Shown here: positions 53,016 to 62,914 of the stretch, one piece after another
How positions within the stretch are numbered: the first letter of the stretch is position 1
Layout of the letters: every line of letters starts with the position of its first letter
Assembly (NCBI GenBank): GCA_014526335.1
Contig: JACTAT010000371.1
Span: 675,501-739,500, forward strand
Length of the DNA stretch: 64,000 bases
Direction of reading: 5' to 3'
Origin: Chrysaora quinquecirrha
Lineage: Eukaryota > Cnidaria > Scyphozoa > Semaeostomeae > Pelagiidae
Translations under genes and position numbers: made by a program
Notes under the pieces: generated by a model
What the model saw: only the letters and a program-made list of their open reading frames with translations
What the model was told of the DNA's origin: nothing
The model's database searches: none

Positions 53016-53160
53016 TGGAAGGGGACTAGCCCGAATGCAGGTCCCCACTACCAGAAATTGTACGATCGAGTTACCAACGTTTGCGGTAATCGCAGCGGTC
53101 AGCCAAACAGAACTGCAATCAAAACGCCTCGCCCTGGAAGAATCTCCTTGTTGATCAATT
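53016..53160 (-). ncRNA. U1 snRNA gene, 3' part (third copy)
   Basis: Same start TTGATCAACAAGGAG at the LINE junction, CCAGGGCGAGGCG, Sm site AATTTCTGG and stem-loop IV. Sequence is somewhat more diverged (CTGCGATTACCGC, CATTCGGGC). Third independent case of the same junction. Confidence 0.92.
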
Positions 53161-53831
53161 TTTTGTTCGTTTGAGTCTGGCGAATGCCAGCACCCGGTTA
53201 AATTTACCAAATCAAAAATATTTGCAAAAAAATTTAAACTAAAAATATGCTAATTAAATAATGAAATAAAATGGAGTATATTTGCAATTTCTGATTACTA
53301 TAAGTGTTCAGTAGGCTTGAGTGACATGATAATTCTTTTACATTTGAATCAACTAGGACTGAACTTGAATGAACATGGATCATTGGAGCCGAATTGAGTA
53401 AACTGTTCTTGTTGTAAGTGCTCCTCCCTGATTGTTGGAGTACAACTTGCTGGACTTGCTAGCAATTGGCTACTTCATGTATATTCAAGCTCAAAAGATT
53501 AAAAATATAAATGCATAAGGTAATACTAAGTATTATAAAAAAGCGATAAAATCATTAACTTTTGGTAAACTTTACAAAGGAATACATTTCAAATTGATGG
53601 TCATAAGGAAAATCAGGTTTATATTAGGAGGGTATACAATTGAGATATGATAATAAGCAAATATATACGCGGGGTTATGACGGGATTGATTGGGAAATTT
53701 TCTCATTCTCACAAGTGAGGGGTTTGAAAGCAATATGGAATCAACGGATTCCTTTGGTCACCTGTAGTGTTTTCCCGCGCAAAAAGCAGTGATTTTAACA
53801 TTGTTATTGTTGTTCGAATAAGTAAGACATC

Positions 53832-56800
53832 TTAGATGTTTACGTGTAAGTTTTTATTTACAACTGATGCCAAAACATTGTTTCGACACCTTTTGGTTTT
53901 AAATAGGGAAAGGGTGGTATTTGAATCTTGAGAAAGGTTAAATTGATATTTAATTTTGCGTCTTAGTTTAGATTTAAAAATGTCTAAGGGGTTCTTAACT
54001 TTATCGAAAACAATTTTATTTCTTGTAGACCAGATAGAGCGCAGTGCGATATCGCGAACAGTTAGAGCAGGAATTAAAACTTGGATGGTTTTATTTAAGG
54101 CAAATCCAATAACAACAAAGACGTCTAGGTTGTTATGATCAATGGTCAACGAACAAAGAGGTGTAGAGAAGTCTCTTTGTTCGTTTGACAACGGAGACAA
54201 TTCGGATTATCGATAATGTTATGTCTGGAAAGTTTATCCGCTGTCGGGAGGGCAAGCTGGATTAACTTCCATTGCAGATCACAAGATTTTCGATCGCTGT
54301 CACAAGAGAATATTGAGTTGAAAATTAGTTTCCAGGCTAAATAACCAAATTTGCTATCCCAAAACAATCTGTATTTCTGAGAAGTCAGATCGAGAGTAGA
54401 AGCGATAAAGTATCCATAAAAATCTTTGGAGGTTAGTTTCGAAAGAGGTTTGCTCAGATCAGTGAGAGGGAGTTTAAATTCTACAGAAAAGCAATCGGGG
54501 GGGGGGGGGGGGCGCAGCATTATTTCGAACCACGTCCCGATATTCTGGGGGTATACAAGACAGAATATTATCAGGATCTTTTTTCCAGAAGTTATCTCCT
54601 ACGAGTTCTTGAAGGGAAAGACTCGGGAGAAATCCGGGGGAGAGTTCGTAAGTCACGTCTCGAACAAGAGTAACCCCTGCATCAATCCATGACTGTACGG
54701 ATATAAATTTGTCCTTAGCAAAAGAATGTTGTCAAATAAAGGTTCATTGAAAATTTCGAGAGGATTTTGATTATATCTTTTGTTATTACAAAGGGTTAGG
54801 TAAGATTGCAAAAGCGATTTATAGAAACAAGGCAATTTATTAATTTGTCTTGTGTTGAGAAAACATTTCAAAACATTGGGCCCAATATTAAGCCCTTTGT
54901 ATTTCCCAAGAAAATGATTGAATAAAACTTTCCATTTCCCTTTATGTTCTTTGTCAAACAGCTTGGCTAACCAGGACAATTGGAGGCTTTGGGCTTTCTT
55001 TTCAATATCAACAAAATTAAGGCCACCGTCAATGTATGGAAGCTTTGCTTGAATACGTTTGATCGGCAGCCTTTTGCCATTGAAAAGTAAAGCCCACAGA
55101 CTCTCATTCAAGGTTTTCAGATCCCATTGAGGGATGGGAAAGATAGTGGCAGTATAAAGCAAAAGAGAGCAAGCAAGTTGGTTTGCTGCAACAGCTTTCC
55201 CGCGGAATGTTAAATAGCGATTTTTCCAAAGATCGAGTGTCTTCTGAAATTTCGAGATTTTACAGTTCAAGTTTAACTAGGAAATATTATCTAATCCGAA
55301 AAAGATTCCAAGTATTTTCAACAATTTTTTCGACCAGTCGAAACCAAAAGGGGAATCAGTCTTATTTTTAAAACTTCCTAGCCAGAGGCCTTCACCTTTC
55401 TCAGTGTTCATTTTTGCACCTGTGGCTTTTTCAAAGTCAGAGAGGTGTTGTTGACACGCAAGGATTGAGGGATTTCCTTGAAGGGTTAAAGTCGTGTCAT
55501 TCGCATATTGCACAATTTTAAACTCGGTTTTGTTGACAGAAATACCTTTAATCTTTTGATCTTGTCTGTTGTTTTCTGCAAAGACCTCAGCAATGATAGC
55601 ATAGAGAAGGGCAGAAAGAGGACAACCTTGTCGGACCCCTCGGGAGGCCGAAAAGGTTTCCGAAATGTAACCATTAACTTTAACAGAGCTTTTAATGTCT
55701 ATGTAAAGCAGTTTAACCCAGCTAATAAAAACTGGCCCAAAGTTAAGTTTCTCCAAAGTTTTAAAGAGAAAATCCCAACTAACTCTGTCGAAAGCTTTCA
55801 TCTAATCTATCACAAGCAAGCCCACGGGGAGATTTTGATCCTCGCTTATTTGTATGAGATCATGGAAAACATGACGATTGGATAGGATCATTCGCCCTGG
55901 AACAAAACAGGTCTGGTCTTCAGAGATAATAGTTGGCAGAACACGTGAAAGATGATTAGAGATAACTTTGGTGGCAATTATTTTATAGTCGCAATTTAGT
56001 ACACTGATCGGTCTCCAATTTTCAATTCTTTCTCTTTCACCCTTCTTGAATAGACAAGAAACAAGAGCGATTTTCTGCGAAGGGGTTAGGTTCTTATCCT
56101 CAAAACATCCGTTGATAACATCTAGGAGTCAGTCTGATAGTTTGTTCCAGAATACTTTATAGAATTCATAGGGTAAACCATCAGTACATGCTGATTTATT
56201 ATTCACCATTTGACTGTGGGCTAGGGAAATTTCCTTCTTAGTAATTTTACCTTCACAGACTTGTTTCTTGTCGTCAGAAAGGGTTTTAGAAAGCTTTTTT
56301 CGAAGATCCTGTTGAATATTTTCGTCAACAGGTTCAGCGGTGTAAAGCTCTTCAAAGAAGGATTTAACAGATTCTAGGATTTCTTCTGGTTTAGTTATGA
56401 TGGTTCCTTGTTTATCTCTAATCGCCCTATGGTTCGGTCACCTTGTCGTTTCTTTTCAAGAGAACTGAAGTAGCGGGTTACTTTTTCACCCTATTCTGAC
56501 CATTTGGCTTTGGAACGCAGTTTAGTGGCCTCAGCCTCTTTGGTTTCAATACGTTTTATTTCAACCGAGGTTGTTTAGGTTGACAAACCTGGGGTCTCCT
56601 GTTGATTCGGCTTTGAGTTTAGAGTTTTGTAGTTTTTTGTATAGTTGGGATTTTCTCTTCATGCATTCCTTCTTGCGCTTAGTGGAATATTCCTTAGCGA
56701 TTCAGTGGATATGGGATTTACCGAACTCCCACCAGTCAGACAAGGATTAAAAGTCATCTTTTCTGCCCTTCCAGGAGACAATTAAATCATTGATAAGGTC

Positions 56801-57505
56801 CAGGAAGGTTTGCTCTTTTAGAATGGAAATATTGAGCATCCAAGACCTGCGTCCATGTTTTATAGAAGAGAAGTCGAGTTTTAAAATAATCTTGTCATGA
56901 TCAGAATGCAGAAAGGGGTCGATAAAGCATTTGAAAAATTTATCGAGAAATTCGCAAGAGGTATAGAATTTATCAAGTCTGCTAAAAGATCCTAGGAGGC
57001 TAGGATAAGTCAATTCTTTCTTGGTAGGGTTCTGGGTATCCCAGATATCCTCTAAGTTAAAAACATTTAGGAAGTTTTTAAGATTTGGGGCACTTTTATC
57101 TACATAGGCAACATTATTAGATCCGTTGAGGTTATTATTTAGAACGTTGTTAAAATCACTGCCGACAATAAAAGGAAAAGTATGTGGGTACTTATCTAGA
57201 TCCTTTTGAAGGTTTTGGAGGAATCATTTGCGACAAACAATGCTGTCTTTGCCTCCCATAGGAGCGCAAATATTGACTAAAATAAGGCGGTTGTCATCAA
57301 TTGAAAGGTCTAAAATTACATAATGAACTGTATTGCAGGCATAATGTGAGTGAATTGTGGTGTTGGTTTTATCAGAGATTAAAATCGAGACACCCTTTCT
57401 GTTGTCTCCTGACACGGAATAAAAGGATTTTCCTTTCCAATCTTTGAAGGTTTTATCAAGTTCTGTGCAATTTAAATGCGTTTGTGAGCAACCGCTTATA
57501 AGCAA
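53832..57505 (-). pseudogene. LINE ORF2, decayed, YAND in place of YADD
   Basis: Endonuclease pieces at 57505-57224 and 57013-56747 (SQTHLN, RLDKFYTS, HSDHDKIIL). RT pieces: MKAFDRVSWDFLFKTLEKLN, RGVRQGCPLSALLYAIIAEV (55620) and VQYANDTTLTLQGN (55505), where the first catalytic Asp of YADD is Asn. Connector at 55270-54653, C-terminus at 54520-53832 with CLRCQTNKETSLHLF. Many stops and shifts, a poly-G run at 54497. Inactive. Confidence 0.87.
54497..54512. repeat. G homopolymer, 16 nt
   Basis: Run of 16 G within the LINE ORF2, where the related copy at about 52022 has GGGGGG. An expansion or a sequencing/assembly error. Confidence 0.9.
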
Positions 57506-57510
57506 CTAGG

Positions 57511-57786
57511 GCTTAACTGACCTTAACAATTAGCAACTTGAGGGCTCATTTGAATTATTGTAAGCAACTAAGAAGTCAAAGAACCAAGCTTATTTTATGT
57601 GTTAGGAAATTGTTCTTTGTTCTTATGTTTTGCATGTTGAAGTTCGTTAGCTAACATTCGTCCACTTACTGTCTCCCAAAAGTCGAGTATTTCGAATATT
57701 CTCTATACCATCTGGAGGAGCAAGACAGACTATTATGGTTACTCCTAACAGTAGACTTTATACAAAAATTTATTTTGTAACTCTAA
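57511..57786. other. Intergenic, no gene
   Basis: Short degenerate TTAGCAACTAAG-like repeats near 57500-57575; otherwise nothing seen. Confidence 0.35.
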
Positions 57787-58028
57787 AGGCCCGTTTCCAC
57801 ATCGTTGGCAATCGATGTTCGCTAGCAAATTGGTTGTTGGCCGCTCGCTAGCGAACAGAGAACAGTCTTCTTCACGATCAATTTAAAGCCTTAAAAGGTC
57901 AAAAATTTGAGTTTTGAGTCAAAGCTTGAGTTTGGCTTGCAGTAGACATCACAATTGCTCCGCCTTCCCCTTTTGTTGATGGCTAGCGAACAGCGAACAG
58001 CGAATGGGAACAAAGTGGACATAGGCAT
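57787..58028. mobile_element. MITE, PIF/Harbinger-like (TAA duplication)
   Basis: Begins AGGCCCGTTTCCAC and ends with the reverse complement of ATGCCTATGTCCAC (10 of 14 match). Further inside, repeated TTCGCTAGC words occur at both ends in inverted orientation. TAA flanks both sides (57784-57786, 58029-58031). 242 bp and non-coding. The 3-bp TAA duplication fits PIF/Harbinger. Confidence 0.65.
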
Positions 58029-58103
58029 TAAGAAATTAATTTCTTTTCTTTACTGGCTTACTTATGCGTTGTAAAATTTACTTCATTAACCTTAATTCAT
58101 TCA

Positions 58104-60070
58104 GACAAACTTATCTCCTGACCAGTTTAAAGAGTCCTTGGTGAAAATGGATGAAATCAAATCTTTACCAATGAAAGAGCCAGAGACCACCTTATAGGGA
58201 TGCATATCAGCAGCGGATACAGTAAGTAGATAGTAGATAGATAGAAAATCTCCTACTTTCTTGAAATGTTGCCTTTAACAATTAAAGAGTAAACTAAAGA
58301 ATAAACATTTTTCCTTATCAGAAATATCTTCTTCAATTCTTTAATCGCTTTTTCTAATGCAGGGGCGTTGTTTAGGGATAAGAGGATCAACCATATTAAG
58401 AATGAATACATGTTGATAACTGTTGATTTTTAAACATTCAGGCTCGAAGAGATATTTTTTTCGAACTCACAGAGAACAAATTCAGAAAAAACAATTCGAC
58501 TCTTATTCAAACATTGTTATTCATAAAAATTCCAACTCTTACTCTAGGCAACTTCTACGGAATTTCAAAATATTTAAGTACAACATTTAAAGCTTACAAC
58601 AAGGAAATACGTAGTAAGTTAGTATTATTTAACAAACTGATAAGATTAAAATAGGAAGATTTTTAAATACAGTTTACAAAATGATGGCTTGCACATCATA
58701 TTCGAGTTCTGTGAGTTGGGGCAAGTAGAAAATTTCTACACTATCTCCTGATGTCCCACCTAGGTAAAACCTTCATCTTCTAATGTAACATGCAGTTACA
58801 CACCTTCATGTTTCTTATCGATTTTTACCTTCAACAGTTGCTTGACCACTTTCACCAATGAAAATGATTTACGTCATTGTTGGTCATTGCTATTAAAGTA
58901 GACCACTGCACATTACAGTTCTTTAACTCTTATTTTTCTATTTCCCCTAGATTGTGAAACCTGAATGCAGTAGTTTCAGAACCGTTAGCCAAGCAAATTG
59001 TGGAGAGGGGGCTCTAGAGAGCGAGAAGAGTCCAAATGAAGAATCTGCATCTAGGGAAAATTCATGTATAGCAACTTTTAATGAGCAAGTCTTGGAACTT
59101 TTGGAGTCTCTGTACCTGGCGAACCACGCACTTGACAGAACTTAAACAAAGCATTAGGACTTCGACTCGTATTTAGAAGCGGTATGGCCTCCAGGGAAAT
59201 CTTAGAGAAAACAGAAGGTGTGATGAATGCAAGGGTAAGGAATATAGCTGCAATCGCAACTCTAGACAACAGGCTTCAATCAAATCCTGAGCTTTCAAAT
59301 GACTGTATTGTCTGGATTGAGGAAGGAGAGCTGCAGCCAACTAAAAGTAGCAGGAAAATAAGCGTTGGTGATAAGAGTTTCCTTTTCGAAAGAGAATATA
59401 TAGGAGTTAAAGTAGAAGTGAAAACTTACCACAATGCCCGTTCTACTTACATCACAAAGGAGTACCAAATTATTCAGGCGCTAGGCAGTCATCCTTGCAA
59501 ACCCCATGCTTATGGAATTCTAAAGGACAAACTGGTAATGTCTCTAGTGAACGGATGCAGGCTTGATAATTACCACTTCAAAGATTTATTAGAGATTGGT
59601 GAGTTTGTTTTGCAGCTTGTTGAAACCATGTCTCATATCCATTTCAAAAATATCATACATAATAATTTGAACCTAGAACATATAATGGTTCAGGAAAGAA
59701 AGACTTGTTCTCCTTTTCCTGTAATTACTGGCTTTGGAAACGCTTCTCTAGATTCAGACTCTTTTGATATCCCAGCCGTTCACGTTGTTGATTTTTGAGC
59801 TGAGTGCTTGCTGCCTAGAAAGTTTTCGCAAGATTTCAAACTGACATATATTGCCTTGCTGCTGTGATATCAAGAATTAGCTTTAAGCATGTAATGCGTA
59901 AAGCTCAAATTACCGACAATATGAATGTAGTTCGAAACTGGCTTGACAATTTTTCAAACTGGTGCTGTTCTAGTAGTTCTTCGTTGGGTCATACTAATGT
60001 AACACTTCTCGAGAAAGCTGCTGACCTTGAGAAGCTTCTGTTGAAATACTCTAAAGGACCGACATTTTAG
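58104..60070 (+). pseudogene. Pseudokinase-like gene with introns, disrupted
   Basis: Putative exon 1: about 58110-58219 (FKESLVKMDEIKSLPMKEPE, donor ACAG|TAAGTAG or nearby). Exon 2 after CCCCTAG at 58951: CSSFRTVSQANCGEGALESE to LESLYLANHALDRT, then a shift into 59184-59798. The latter holds a kinase-like fold: GVKVEVKTYH (Lys of strand 3), YGILKDKLVMSLVNG (hinge), SHIHFKNIIHNNLNLEHIMV (HRD replaced by HNN, Asp lost) and PVITGFGNAS (DFG replaced by GFG). Stop after HVVDF at 59798; the C-lobe continues in another frame (NVVRNWLDNF...LEKLLLKYSK) to 60070. Loss of both catalytic Asp makes it a pseudokinase even before the frameshifts. Confidence 0.6.
58660..59140 (+). repeat. Segmental duplication, copy 1
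   Basis: Intron and exon of the pseudokinase gene, from TTTTTAAATACAGTTTACAA to GGAGTCTCTGTACC, duplicated at 61690-62140 with about 93 percent visible identity. Confidence 0.9.
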
Positions 60071-60079
60071 TATATTTCC

Positions 60080-60727
60080 TTTTGACAACAAGTTAGAATA
60101 GATAAAAAAATGGTCTAGAATCTAATTTTTTCGGTCTATTGTTGGCGGGTAAAGCTTTGAGTCAGTTAGAAAAAGTTGTCACGTGATCAAAATAGCAGTA
60201 TCATCGAAAAAAAAGATCTTAGAGCTTGTCATTTCACTTTTGGCTTCACAGTACCTTCTTTGTTGCTAATACGTCGCAGTGCAGAGTTTTTGATCACGTG
60301 ACTGGAATAAACGAACAATACCCTACAACAATAGGGCTCCAGACCAGTGTTTATTGTATTGACTTTGCCATTACAGTATAGTAATTTGTTCCGATCCATC
60401 TTTACAGTAAATTGTTTGATGTTGTTGTTTCTTTAGTCTTATAATCTAAAAAATTTTGAATTGCTCCTAAGTGCCTTAATTTGAAATGCCCAACAAGTGG
60501 AAAATCCTTATAAAATGCCCTGAGAGTTAAGATTTGAGGGTTAGGGTTAGGGTCCTAAGGTTATGTAACGAAAGGATTTTAGGGTCTTTACTCTTTGATA
60601 GGGTTAGTGCTAATAAAACCATGAATATAACTGGTATAGCAGCGGAGGTTAGGAGGTGGAAGCAAACAACGAGAAATCCATTCAATTGATTTTTATTTTG
60701 ACCTTGAATGAGGCATTTGTATAAGTT
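60080..60727. other. Intergenic; short telomere-like tract
   Basis: No gene. Holds GAGGGTTAGGGTTAGGGTCC at 60536, listed separately, and a pair of TCACGTGA-containing segments at 60178 and 60292 in inverted relation (GTCACGTGATCAAAA and TTTTTGATCACGTGAC), a 110-bp apart inverted repeat. Confidence 0.5.
60536..60555. repeat. Interstitial TTAGGG tract
   Basis: GGGTTAGGGTTAGGG, two and a half telomere units. Consistent with a metazoan TTAGGG telomere type, but short enough to be chance. Confidence 0.5.
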
Positions 60728-60754
60728 TTGCTATTTCGCTTTTACATACAGTGT

Positions 60755-61670
60755 TTTCTCAACTCTCAAAATTTGGAACAATTGATTCAATCGCTTTCAA
60801 AATTTCGTAAGGAAATGAAAACGGAAGTTCTAAATTTCACCCCTTCGCCAGAAAAGTGGACCCACCACGCTAGTGTGGATGTTGCAAAATTGAATATAGT
60901 ATTGGGAGTGTTTTTTACCAAAACTGTTTTCATACAAAAACAACAGCTTTTCTAAATTAACTGAATATTTGCAGGTAGTAGCTATTCTTCCTTTTTTTTT
61001 TTAAACAAGACTTTCAGCAAAAAAAAATTAGCATAGAAGGTCTCGTGCAACAAAGTGAGTTGTATTTTTGCAGGAAATTATCAAACCTTTGCTTGAAATA
61101 ATGCACGCTTACGACTTTTTCATTCTTACTGTGTACAATATTCAAACTCTCTTCGGAAATATTTATCACATTGCTTCACAATTTGTTCTTGTGAAGGATG
61201 TATGAAAGCTGTGGCTGGAATTCGGTCACGGCCCGAGATGAAGTTGAAGAAAATGGACAATGTTAGCCAATCAATCAGAGTGGCAGATTTTTTGCTCCAA
61301 GGCATCTTTTAAGGAGGTTTGACTGGTGGGCTAAACCAACAGGGCCCAGTTCCCTAAGAAAAGTTTAGGTCTGGACACGCCTGAAAACCCTAAGCATCCA
61401 GACTGTGTATTGAGAAAATGAATTGCGATCATGCTTTCTGTGGAACTTTGGCAAATTCAGTGGCCTGCAAACATCTTTTTTGACTGGGAAAGATGTAGTT
61501 TTCTGTCAAGTAAGTTAACAATACCCGTGACAAGTGTGCCAAAGGTGCTCTTTCCAAGGGGGTTACGGGGGCATGCTCCACCAGAAAATTTTGGAATTTG
61601 GAATGGAGGGCCCAATGGAACAGTAGTTACATTGTTAAAAGATGCCCTGTTCCGCTCTGCAATCTGATTA
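60755..61670 (+). pseudogene. Unrecognised exon-like ORFs
   Basis: 60755-60955 encodes SQNLEQLIQSLSKFRKEMKT followed by EVLNFTPSPEKWTHHASVDV; 61080-61200 reads FILTVYNIQTLFGNIYHIAS; 61431-61667 reads MLSVELWQIQWPANIFFDWE... to a stop. The order and strand suggest remnants of the pseudokinase neighbour or a further exon set, but no domain is recognisable. Confidence 0.25.
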
Positions 61671-61682
61671 AAAAAGTTGGAG

Positions 61683-62155
61683 TCGCTGACCAGTTTTTAA
61701 ATACAGTTTACAAAATGATGGCTTGCACATTATATTCGAGTTCTGTGAGTTGGGGCAAGTAGAAAATCTCTACACTATCTCCTGATGTTCCACCTAGGTA
61801 AAACCTTCCTCTTCTAATGTAACATGCAGTTACACACCTTTGTGTTTCTTATCGATTTTTACCTTCAACAGTTGCTTGACCACTTTCACCAATGAAAATG
61901 ATTTACGTCGTTGTTCTTAATTTGCTATTAAAGCAGACCACTGCACATGACAGTTCTTTAACTCTTTTTTTCTATTTCCCGTAGATTTCAGCAGTTTCAC
62001 AACCTTTAGCCAAGCAAATTTTGGAGAGGGGGCTCTAGAGAGCGAGAAGAGTCCAAATAAAGTATCTGCATCTAGAGAAAATTCATGTATAGCAACTTTA
62101 AATGAGAAAGACTTGGAACTTTTGCAGTCTCTGTACCAATCTTAGAGAAAACAGA
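61683..62155 (+). pseudogene. Segmental duplication, copy 2: decayed pseudokinase exon
   Basis: Copy of 58660-59140 including the splice-acceptor tract and the exon GEGALESEKSP. It carries an in-frame stop (AATAAAG where copy 1 has AATGAAG), other substitutions, and jumps from CTCTGTACC directly to AATCTTAGAGAAAACAGAAG, equal to 59199-59215, so about 80 bp were deleted between. Non-functional. Confidence 0.8.
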
Positions 62156-62511
62156 AGATGCGGTGACCAGTTTCAGCTGAGAGTTTGGCTTATTACAAGA
62201 GTTTCAGTTCCGCTCATGGAATTTAAACCAACCTCTACTTAAGCCATAACAGTAGTTCCTTAATAAATTGTAATAAATTGTAATACATGCATTAAACATG
62301 GCGAAAAGGGGTAGTTTGAGATGCTGAAAAGATAGAATACCGACCCCAACTACAAAAGGCCCCTTGTGTTATTTTGAGACATGGGTTATTGGCAGCAGAA
62401 AAGAAACCTCTACGTTAGTAAGCTATAACAGTCGCTATGACATGTCACTTTTTGATGATTTCAAGCAGCATTCCTGGGAAGATAAACAACTTCGCGATGC
62501 AAGAAACAGTT

Positions 62512-62800
62512 TTAAAGTTTGTTGATTTCATGTTCTATTCGAAGGCAAGCAAGCCTTCCTCGCAGTATTCGCTCGTGCCTTATTGTTGCATGACCACGAT
62601 GACTTTTTGTCTTTTGTGATGCGCTATGGACCCTAACTTCTCCTGTAAGTTTCCCGTCCTCCCTAACGAAAGATCCGAGGTAGTTGAACAGTGTGATCTG
62701 CTTCAGCAGCACACTGTTTACATCAATCTTGCTGTTGCGAACTTTTTTATGATGTCTTGTGTCCATCATCACTGTGTTCTCAGTGTTAACTGCCAACCCT
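62512..62800 (-). pseudogene. LINE RT C-terminal fragment (other clade)
   Basis: Minus strand reads MAVNTENTVMMDTRHH...VLLKQITLFNYLGSFVREDG, then a basic segment. The LFNYLGS...DG motif is the conserved segment after the RT palm in CR1/RTE-like LINEs (usually FKYLGS). The YxDD box is outside and lost. It is unrelated to the Tx1-type LINEs here. Confidence 0.6.
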
Positions 62801-62914
62801 TCAGTACCAAACTCTCCCTTCTAAAAATAGCATTAGGTGGCATTCCTGAGTTGGGGGTCATAACCTATCTTCTTTTTGCATGTCAAACTGCCTGTTTTCG
62901 CCATGTTTGATGCT

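Larger units (their letters stand above)
53161..57510 (-). mobile_element. U1-type LINE lacking ORF1, inserted in U1
   Basis: ORF2 remnants from the middle of the endonuclease (57505) through RT and C-terminus (53832), 3' UTR and a terminal hairpin (CTGGC-ATTC-GCCAG, about 53177-53190) next to U1. Diverged from the 20.8-kb LINE, representing a distinct subfamily with the same target. 5'-truncated about 35 codons into the endonuclease. Confidence 0.87.

Noticed and set aside
57224..57505. Separate small gene at the edge of the 57-kb LINE
   Set aside because: It is the middle of the APE endonuclease of the same LINE (QTHLN, VNICAPMGGK).
60536..60555. Proximity to a chromosome end from TTAGGG units
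   Set aside because: Only two and a half units; no further telomeric sequence nearby.
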